Below are positions 26,677 through 32,981 of a stretch of DNA of 32,981 nucleotides, in pieces. The translations under genes and the position numbers were made by a program. The notes below the pieces were generated by a model. The model was not told the origin of the DNA. It did not search any database and saw only the letters and a list, made by a program, of their open reading frames with translations. This DNA comes from Clostridiales bacterium. Lineage in GTDB: Bacteria; Bacillota; Clostridia; Lachnospirales; Lachnospiraceae. The stretch is from assembly GCA_021204005.1 (NCBI GenBank), contig JAJQAD010000165.1, positions 1 to 32,981 on the forward strand, given 5' to 3'. Each line of letters starts with the position of its first letter. Within the stretch, counting starts at the first letter, position 1.

Positions 26677-27300
26677 ATGAGTCAAATGGAAAGAAACGAA
26701 CATAAATACGATATTTTATGTGTGACGAACCGAAAGTTGTGCCGGGGAAAATTTTTAGAGAGAATCGACAGCATCGCATTCAACCACCCCGCCGCTATCA
26801 TCTTGCGGGAAAAAGATCTTCCGGAATCAAAGTATGAAGCACTTGCGGGACAGGTCATGGAAATCTGTGCCTGTCATGGTGTCCGCTGTATTCTTCACAG
26901 TTTTGCGGATGCGGCCATGCGGCTTCATGCGGAGGCGTTGCATCTGCCGCTTCCCCTATTAAGGCAGATGTCCGGGCAGCAGCGCAGTCAGTTTGCTGTC
27001 CTCGGCGCTTCCTGCCATTCCGTGGAAGATGCGATTGAGGCGGAGCGGCTTGGCTGCACGTATCTTACGGCCGGTCATATTTTTGCTACGGATTGTAAAA
27101 AGGGTCTTCCGGGGCGCGGACTGGATTTTCTGCGGGAGGTCTGTGATTCTGTCAACATTCCGGTTTACGCTATCGGCGGAATTTCCCCGGATAATGCCGC
27201 GGATGTCCGGCGCGCAGGCGCGGCAGGGGTCTGTGTTATGAGCGGGCTGATGCAGTGCGGGGATGTTGCCGAGGCGATGGAAGCATTGACCAGTAAATGA
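26677..27300 (+). CDS. ThiE/TenI-superfamily protein (thiamine phosphate synthase or thiazole tautomerase)
   Basis: 'YDILCVTNRKLCRG', 'IILREKDLPE', 'GHIFATDCKKGLPGRGL', 'PVYAIGGISPDNAADVRRAGAAGVCVMSGLM'; last thi gene in the operon. See finding on missing ThiE metal-ligand motifs. Confidence 0.88.
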   Translation: MSQMERNEHKYDILCVTNRKLCRGKFLERIDSIAFNHPAAIILREKDLPESKYEALAGQVMEICACHGVRCILHSFADAAMRLHAEALHLPLPLLRQMSGQQRSQFAVLGASCHSVEDAIEAERLGCTYLTAGHIFATDCKKGLPGRGLDFLREVCDSVNIPVYAIGGISPDNAADVRRAGAAGVCVMSGLMQCGDVAEAMEALTSK

Positions 27301-27695
27301 AAACGTTGGAATATCTGGTATTTTTTTTGCGAAATCTGTTGTTAAATGAGAACAATCCGCTTCATAATCGGATCATGCATGTCAGCGGAGTTTTCAAAGA
27401 GCTGCAAAAAGTGAATGATGGAGCAAAAAAAGCGGACATTGAAGAAGTAAAAGCGGACATTGAAGAAGTAAAAACGGACATTGAATCTTTGTTTACGTCG
27501 AAAACAGCCACCCATGTACTTAAATTGCTGACGGCGTTTGGCTGTGAAACTATATTTGGAAGATCTGATGTACAGCGGGAACTGGATTTGAAATCATCCA
27601 GAAGTTCTGCTTTGCTGCGCGAGATGGCGGAGCAGGGTATTATTATTCCGGTATCCGGTCATGGAAAGGGAAAGTATCGTTTTTTGCTGCAATAA
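27297..27695 (+). CDS. Small hypothetical protein: heptad coiled coil plus C-terminal winged-helix-like domain
   Basis: ATGA overlap with the previous gene; '(ADIEEVK)n'; 'CETIFGRSDVQRELDLKSSRSSALLREMAEQGIIIPVSGHGKGKYRF' resembles a wHTH. Confidence 0.6.
   Translation: MKTLEYLVFFLRNLLLNENNPLHNRIMHVSGVFKELQKVNDGAKKADIEEVKADIEEVKTDIESLFTSKTATHVLKLLTAFGCETIFGRSDVQRELDLKSSRSSALLREMAEQGIIIPVSGHGKGKYRFLLQ
27432..27485 (+). repeat. 21-bp tandem repeat (2 exact copies + partial) encoding heptad ADIEEVK
   Basis: GCGGACATTGAAGAAGTAAAA at 27432-27452 and 27453-27473, then ACGGACATTGAA at 27474-27485. Confidence 0.95.
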
Positions 27696-27725
27696 GTATT
27701 AGACTGGCATTTCATGCTATATTAG

Positions 27726-27763
27726 CGGGTATGAGGAAAAAATTTCCTTCTGCCCGTTTTTTT
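27726..27763 (+). terminator. Intrinsic terminator at end of the thi operon
   Basis: CGGGTATGAGGAAA / TTTCCTTCTGCCCG (one mismatch, two wobbles), followed by T7. Confidence 0.9.
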
Positions 27764-27779
27764 ACAGGTATAAAATGCT

Positions 27780-27827
27780 AAGGTACCTTGACAAATGAAA
27801 GCGGCGTGATATAATACAAAGGTACCT
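27780..27827 (+). promoter_or_regulatory. SigA-type promoter flanked by two AGGTACCT palindromes (candidate MarR operators)
   Basis: TTGACA (27788-27793), 16-bp spacer, TATAAT (27810-27815); palindromes AAGGTACCTT (27780-27789) and AGGTACCT (27820-27827). Confidence 0.8.
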
Positions 27828-27864
27828 AACTAAGTGAATCAAACTTTTGAAAGGGGAAATTACC

Positions 27865-28434
27865 ATGTATAAGAAAATGCAGTATCGCATGGAGCGCTAT
27901 GAGAATGCCGACACCAATGACAGGATTGTGATTAATCTGCGTGAACTGGGACACAAGATCCGGTTTCAGTTTGCGGGAAAAGGGAGCCAGGAGCGGGTCC
28001 TTGAAATTTTAAAAGAGCGGGGAGATATCACGCAGCGTGAGCTGACAGAACGGCTCGGCATTAAGCCAGGGTCATCCAGCGAGCTGGTGGCAAAGCTGGA
28101 GCATGCAGGTATGATCCGGCGCAGCCCGAATGAGAAGGATCGCCGGATGATGAACCTGTCTCTGACGGAAGCGGGCATGAAGCAGGCGATGAAGGTGGAC
28201 GGATTGCGGGAAAAAAGGCAGGAAGAAATGTTTTCTATGCTGACATCAGAGGAAAAAGAAATTCTGCTGGAACTGTTGGAAAAGGTCAATCACGGATGGG
28301 AAGTGCGGGATTGTGACCATGAGGATCACTGCAGATATTCCGGCCACAGCGGACAGCATGGGCGCAATAGCGGATATCGCAAAAGCCATGACCGATATCA
28401 TAATGAACACAGTTCATGGGGGAGTATGGAATGA
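27865..28434 (+). CDS. MarR-family transcriptional regulator with His-rich C-terminal tail
   Basis: 'RVLEILKERGDITQRELTERLGIKPGSSSELVAKLEHAGMIRRSPNEKDRRMMNLSLTEAG' wHTH and wing; RBS AAGGGGAAA before ATG 27865. Confidence 0.92.
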   Translation: MYKKMQYRMERYENADTNDRIVINLRELGHKIRFQFAGKGSQERVLEILKERGDITQRELTERLGIKPGSSSELVAKLEHAGMIRRSPNEKDRRMMNLSLTEAGMKQAMKVDGLREKRQEEMFSMLTSEEKEILLELLEKVNHGWEVRDCDHEDHCRYSGHSGQHGRNSGYRKSHDRYHNEHSSWGSME

Positions 28435-29423
28435 TCTGGAAATATGTAAAACCATATCTGCCGTTTGCAATCCTTGCCGGTTTTCTGATGGTTGGCGAGG
28501 TTATGATGGATCTGATCCAGCCGGGTATGATGAGTCGGATTGTCGACGAAGGTGTGCTGGGTCTTGATAACGGTGGTGTCAGCGATATGAGCGTGATCCG
28601 AACGATCGGCCTGGAGATGATCGCACTCGTCCTGTTTGGCGGGCTCTGCGGGTCGCTCAACAATGTGGTTTCCCATTATACCGCACAGCATGTGGGCAAC
28701 GATATGCGAAAAAACTGCTTTTCAAAAATTATGTCATTTTCCTTCTCGCAGCTTGACCGGTTTACCACGGGGTCTCTTGTGACGAGAACGACGAATGATA
28801 TCGTCCAGGTGCAGAACTTTGTTTCCGTGTTCTTCCGCGGCCTGATCCGCATGTCTATGCTGATGTTCGGCAGTATCATCTGTATGTTCCGGCTGAACCG
28901 CGATTTCGGCGCAGCGGTGTTGTGTGTGCTTCCCTTTGTGGTGGGATGTATGATGGTCTGTCTGTATAAAGCCAACCCGATGTTTGTAAAATTGCAGTCA
29001 CAGCTTGACGGGGTTAATGCCATTTTACAGGAGGATATTTCGGGTATCCGCATCATCAAAGCCTGCGTAAAGGAAGCCTTTGAAAAGAAAAGGTTTAAAA
29101 AGGCGAATGATAGCCTGACGGGGATACAGCTGTGTGTGCTGATTATCTTTGCATTTATGGATCCGGTCGTAAATGCCCTGATGTATCTGGTTGTGGCGCT
29201 GATTCTCCTGATCGGTTTCCGTGAGGTCGGCGGCGGTTTGACGACACCGGGGACGATCATGGCGGCGATTACCTATACCACGCAGCTGTTAAGCGGTATC
29301 CATATGCTGACGATGCTGTTTCAGAATATTTCCCGGGGATATGTTTCGTGGAAACGGGTAAAAGAGGTGCTGCTCACAGAGCCGGAGCAAAAAAAACGGC
29401 GCTTTCAAAGGAGAACCCGGTAA
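28431..29423 (+). CDS. ABC exporter subunit A, transmembrane-domain part (truncated by frameshift)
   Basis: 'MIWKYVKPYLPFAILAGFLMVGEVMMDLIQPGMMSRIVDEGV...' type I exporter TMD; ATGA overlap with the MarR gene; terminates just after an A8 tract. Confidence 0.9.
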   Translation: MIWKYVKPYLPFAILAGFLMVGEVMMDLIQPGMMSRIVDEGVLGLDNGGVSDMSVIRTIGLEMIALVLFGGLCGSLNNVVSHYTAQHVGNDMRKNCFSKIMSFSFSQLDRFTTGSLVTRTTNDIVQVQNFVSVFFRGLIRMSMLMFGSIICMFRLNRDFGAAVLCVLPFVVGCMMVCLYKANPMFVKLQSQLDGVNAILQEDISGIRIIKACVKEAFEKKRFKKANDSLTGIQLCVLIIFAFMDPVVNALMYLVVALILLIGFREVGGGLTTPGTIMAAITYTTQLLSGIHMLTMLFQNISRGYVSWKRVKEVLLTEPEQKKRRFQRRTR

Positions 29424-29481
29424 AAGAGGCGAGATTGAATTCAGGGATGTTTCCTTTTCTTATCCGGGGACAGACCGGGCT

Positions 29482-30165
29482 GTGCTGGAAAAATTAAATT
29501 TCTGCGTCCGTAAGGGGGAAACAGTGGCGATCATGGGCGCTACCGGATGCGGAAAGACGACGCTGATCAATCTGATTCCGCGCTTTTATGATGTCGGGGA
29601 AGGGGCGGTGCTTGTCGACGGCAGGGATGTCCGGGAATATGATTTGAACTCTTTGCGTTCCAGGGTTGCCGTTATTTCCCAGAAAGCGGAACTCTTTGCC
29701 GTATCTGTGGAAGAAAATCTGAAATGGGGAGCGCCGGAAGCAGATGCCGAAGCGGTGAAAACCGCTGCTGCCATTGCGCAGGCAGATGAATTTATTGCAA
29801 AATTGCCGGATGGCTACGGCACGATGGTGGCGGAACGGGGCAGCAGCCTGTCCGGCGGACAGAAACAGAGGATTTCTATTGCCAGAGGCGTGTTAAAATC
29901 GGCGGAAATTCTCATTTTTGACGATGCGACGAGCGCACTGGATCTTCGGACGGAGGCAGCTTTTTATGATGCACTGCAAAGAGAAAATCCCGACAGCACA
30001 AAAATTATTGTTGCGCAGAGAATCTCTTCCGTCCGGCATGCCGACAGGATAATCGTTCTGGATCAGGGAAAGATTTCAGCGGTTGGAACGCACGGGGAGC
30101 TTATGCGGATGAGCCCGGTTTATCGTGAAATATATGATTCACAGACAGCAGAGGGGGTGGCGTGA
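29482..30165 (+). CDS. ABC exporter subunit A, nucleotide-binding-domain part (downstream of frameshift)
   Basis: Walker A 'GATGCGKTT', signature '[14 protein letters not shown]', Walker B '[12 protein letters not shown]'. Deleting one A of 29389-29396 fuses it in frame to the upstream ORF. Confidence 0.9.
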   Translation: [227 protein letters not shown]

Positions 30166-30166
30166 A

Positions 30167-31987
30167 ATGGGAACACAGAACAGTCAGGGCAGAAGGGCGG
30201 AGCAAAGCGTCAGCAGCATGAGCCGCGGCAACCGGTTTGCTGAGGCGGAGCACGCGCAGAATGCCGGAGCGGCACTTGGCCGGATTGTAAAGTATTTTGC
30301 CAGAGAAAAAAGTATGGTTTTTGTTATGCTGCTTGTTGTCATCCTCGGTACAGTCTGCGGAGTGCTTGCCCCAAGTTTGCAGAGCAGGGCAATCGATATA
30401 ATTGCGGGGACGAAGGAGGGAGATTTTTTTCACATCCTCGCGGGAATGTTTGTACTTTATCTTTTATACAGCGCAGCCGGTCTGGTGCAGGGAATCATCA
30501 GTGCGCGTCTCAGTCAGCGAATTGTCAGGCGGATGCGCGGAGAATTATTTGATAAAATTGTAAGCCTGCCGGTCCGGTATCTTGACACGCATTCGCACGG
30601 AGATGTAATGAGCCGGATGACAAATGACATAGAGAACATATCTACGGTGATTTCGCAGTCCCTTCCGTCTCTGTTTTCCGGCGTCCTTATGGTGATCGGA
30701 ACGGCATCCATTATGATGTGGTATTGCTGGCAGCTGGCGCTTTTAAGTATTGCGACGGTTTTTCTGACTCTGTTTGCCACGAGGTTCCTTTCGGGAAAAG
30801 TGCGAAAATATTCCAGACAGCGGCAGAAGATTCTCGGCAGCCTGAACGGCACCGTAGAAGAAATGGTGTCCGGATATCGCACCGTGGCTGCTTATAACCG
30901 TCAGGATATCACAACAAAGGAATTCTGCAAGACGGCGGATTCTCTGACAAAAGCGGGAATCCGGACGGATGCTTTAAGCGGAATCATTGGCCCGATCATG
31001 AATTGTATCGGAAATATCGGTTTTGTGATTGTTGCGGCTTTTGGCGGATATTTCTCGGTGAAAGGGCTGATTTCGGTGGGTGTGATCTCCGCGTTTATCG
31101 TATATGCAAAGCAGTTTAGCCGGCCAATCAATGAGATTGCGCAGATTTACGGACAGCTGCAGACAGCGATTGCAGGGGCGGAGCGGGTGTTTGCTTTGCT
31201 GGATGAGGAAGAGGAAAATTCAGACGGGGAACCTCTGATCTGCGGGAACAATGCGGAGGTGACGTTTTGCAATGTGAATTTTGCTTATAAGGAAGGGACG
31301 CCCGTGATTCGCGATTTTACTCTGAACGTTCCGTCCGGGAAAAAGGTGGCTCTCGTGGGAGCGACGGGCAGCGGAAAAACAACGATTGTTAACCTGCTGA
31401 TGCGGTTTTACGATATCGACAGCGGGGAGATCAGAATTAACCGGCAGGATATCCGGGATGTTGCAAGGCAGAGTCTGCGGAAAGATGTGGCAATCGTGCT
31501 GCAGGATACCGTTTTGTTTTCGGATACTGTGCACAATAATCTGGTATATGCGAATGAACATGCTTCGGATGAGGAAGTAGAGAGAGCCGTGACGCTCAGC
31601 CACTGTGAGGAGATGATCCGTCTCCTGCCGGACGGAGATAAAACTGTGCTGACAGGTTCCGGCGAAAATATCAGTCAGGGTCAGAGACAACTCCTTGCCA
31701 TCGCCCGGGCTTTTGTTGCTGATCCCCGGATACTGATTCTTGATGAAGCGACATCCAATGTGGACACCCGCACAGAGAAAGCAATTCAGGATGCGATGCA
31801 GCATATCATGCAGAACCGGACCAGCATCGTCATTGCACACAGACTTTCCACCATCCGGGACTCAGATATTATTGTCGTCATGGATCATGGGGAGATCGTG
31901 GAGACCGGAAACCATGAGGAACTGCTTGCAAAAAAAGGGAAATATTATGAACTCTATATGACGCAATACGCGGGAATCGCAATATAA
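30167..31987 (+). CDS. ABC exporter subunit B, full-length TMD-NBD
   Basis: TMD, Walker A 'GATGSGKTT', degenerate-looking signature 'ISQGQRQLLAIARA', Walker B 'ILILDEATSNVD'. ATG 30167 immediately after the subunit A stop. Confidence 0.94.
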   Translation: MGTQNSQGRRAEQSVSSMSRGNRFAEAEHAQNAGAALGRIVKYFAREKSMVFVMLLVVILGTVCGVLAPSLQSRAIDIIAGTKEGDFFHILAGMFVLYLLYSAAGLVQGIISARLSQRIVRRMRGELFDKIVSLPVRYLDTHSHGDVMSRMTNDIENISTVISQSLPSLFSGVLMVIGTASIMMWYCWQLALLSIATVFLTLFATRFLSGKVRKYSRQRQKILGSLNGTVEEMVSGYRTVAAYNRQDITTKEFCKTADSLTKAGIRTDALSGIIGPIMNCIGNIGFVIVAAFGGYFSVKGLISVGVISAFIVYAKQFSRPINEIAQIYGQLQTAIAGAERVFALLDEEEENSDGEPLICGNNAEVTFCNVNFAYKEGTPVIRDFTLNVPSGKKVALVGATGSGKTTIVNLLMRFYDIDSGEIRINRQDIRDVARQSLRKDVAIVLQDTVLFSDTVHNNLVYANEHASDEEVERAVTLSHCEEMIRLLPDGDKTVLTGSGENISQGQRQLLAIARAFVADPRILILDEATSNVDTRTEKAIQDAMQHIMQNRTSIVIAHRLSTIRDSDIIVVMDHGEIVETGNHEELLAKKGKYYELYMTQYAGIAI

Positions 31988-31999
31988 GCTATTTTTTAC

Positions 32000-32028
32000 T
32001 TGAGAGTTATTTCCCTTTGGAGTAAAAT
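32000..32028 (+). promoter_or_regulatory. Candidate SigA-type promoter for the downstream small ORF
   Basis: TTGAGA (32000-32005), 17-bp spacer, TAAAAT (32023-32028). Confidence 0.45.
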
Positions 32029-32124
32029 AGTGAGAAAGTATCTATTCGGGACAGTACTTCGCGCTTACTGCGAAGTGCGTCAGATAACGTAAAATGTGCA
32101 GGAAAAGATTGGAGATGGTTTACC

Positions 32125-32355
32125 GTGCGGCGGATGGAATTTAAAATGGAACGGACCGGACTTTTAAAAGAGGGGGACATCCTTCCTGTTACGGAGAGCC
32201 GCCTGCCTGACTCCTGGTATTATACGCTGGGAAAATCCTATGCGATGTCAGCAAACTATTCCTTTCGCGAGCGGCTGAAATCCACGGAAGGGAAAGTGGT
32301 TGAGGTAAAGGAAACGCCGCGGGGATATTACGTGACTGTGGAGTTTGATGAATAG
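32125..32355 (+). CDS. Small conserved-looking hypothetical protein
   Basis: 76 aa, GTG 32125 or ATG 32134, upstream GGAG; same strand and spacing as flanking genes. Confidence 0.65.
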   Translation: MRRMEFKMERTGLLKEGDILPVTESRLPDSWYYTLGKSYAMSANYSFRERLKSTEGKVVEVKETPRGYYVTVEFDE

Positions 32356-32390
32356 TAACAATAAGATATTATAAAGAAACGGAGCCAGTG

Positions 32391-32981
32391 ATGAGTGTTG
32401 TAGCAACCAGTGTATTTATCCTTTTTGCCCTGATTTTCCTGGGCTATTTTATCGGAAAACAGGGCGTTGTACAGAAAAGCAGCATACCGGACCTGTCCAA
32501 CCTGGTCCTGAAGGTGACCATGCCTGTGACGGTATTCTGCTCCATCATTGACCAGCAGGGCAAGACCAGTTCCAGCCCGTACTGGCAGATTTTTGTGGGA
32601 GTCGTGCTTTTGCACGGCCTGTCCGGACTTCTGACATTTTTTCTGGTGAAGGCAATGCGCATTCCGGAAAAAGAACAGGGCGTCTGGATATACAGCTGTA
32701 TGCTGGCGAACAACGGGTTCATGGGACTTCCGCTTGCGCTCTCTGTTTTCGGGAGCGAGGGAATGTTTCTGATGGCTCTTGGCAATGTGGTCTCGAATCT
32801 GCTGATTTTCTCGGTGGGAATCAAACTTCTGACCTGGCATTATGATATTAAGGATAAGCTGAGCTTTCGGAAAATGTTTGTCAACAATATCAATATCGCG
32901 GTTGTGGTCGGATTTGTGTTCCTTCTTGCAAAGATTCCGGTTCCGGATGTGGTGGATCAGCTTTTATCCTATCTCTCCAAC
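32391..32981 (+). CDS. AEC-family (auxin efflux carrier) transporter, 3' truncated by window edge
   Basis: Open from ATG 32391 to the window end: MSVVATSVFILFALIFLGYFIGKQGVVQKSSIPDLSNLVLKVTMPVTVFCSII...YSCMLANNGFMGLPLALSVFGSEGMFLMALGNVVSNLLIFSVGIKLL. Not in the ORF track because no stop lies in the window. Confidence 0.88.
   Translation, partial: MSVVATSVFILFALIFLGYFIGKQGVVQKSSIPDLSNLVLKVTMPVTVFCSIIDQQGKTSSSPYWQIFVGVVLLHGLSGLLTFFLVKAMRIPEKEQGVWIYSCMLANNGFMGLPLALSVFGSEGMFLMALGNVVSNLLIFSVGIKLLTWHYDIKDKLSFRKMFVNNINIAVVVGFVFLLAKIPVPDVVDQLLSYLSN

Noticed and set aside
25216-26703. Minus-strand ORF of 495 aa
   Set aside because: Antisense to thiH/thiG with clear motifs on the + strand; no recognisable domain.
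27432-27485. Short direct repeats considered as a CRISPR array
   Set aside because: Contiguous tandem repeats with no spacers and in-frame coding; a coiled-coil heptad duplication explains them.
31665-31690. ISQGQRQ in the second exporter subunit as a degenerate ABC signature
   Set aside because: 'SQGQRQL' occurs commonly in the partner subunit of heterodimeric exporters, so not unusual enough to list.

Overview
About 33 kb of chromosomal DNA, inferred to be Firmicutes and most likely Lachnospiraceae-like from gene content and codon style. No rRNA, tRNA, IS element, integrase or CRISPR array was recognised. Blocks from left to right: (1) YesM/YesN-type two-component system, then a CUT1 sugar ABC transporter (lipoprotein plus two permeases, no ATPase), a YesL-like protein, a GH31 alpha-xylosidase-like enzyme and a GH127 beta-L-arabinofuranosidase-like enzyme. 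(2) An RlmD/RumA-type rRNA uracil methyltransferase and a TrxB-like flavoprotein that keeps CATC but appears to lack the NADPH motif. (3) A minus-strand LytTR response regulator and AgrC-like kinase, divergent from a plus-strand surface-protein cassette: a small Asp/Gly-repeat membrane protein, a ~2100-aa modular surface protein, a membrane-anchored small protein and a secreted beta-rich protein. (4) A TPP riboswitch with intrinsic terminator controlling thiS-thiF-thiG-thiH plus a ThiE/TenI-superfamily gene and a small coiled-coil/winged-helix ORF. (5) A MarR regulator with a His-rich tail and a heterodimeric ABC exporter whose first subunit is split by a one-base frameshift at an A8 tract. 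(6) A small hypothetical protein and the start of an AEC-family transporter. The best candidate for an undescribed system is the LytTR-linked surface cassette at 12901-23261. The best molecular oddities are the A8 frameshift, the NADPH-motif-less TrxB-like protein and the TenI-like enzyme in a thiazole operon. All family assignments are by eye; no searches were run.
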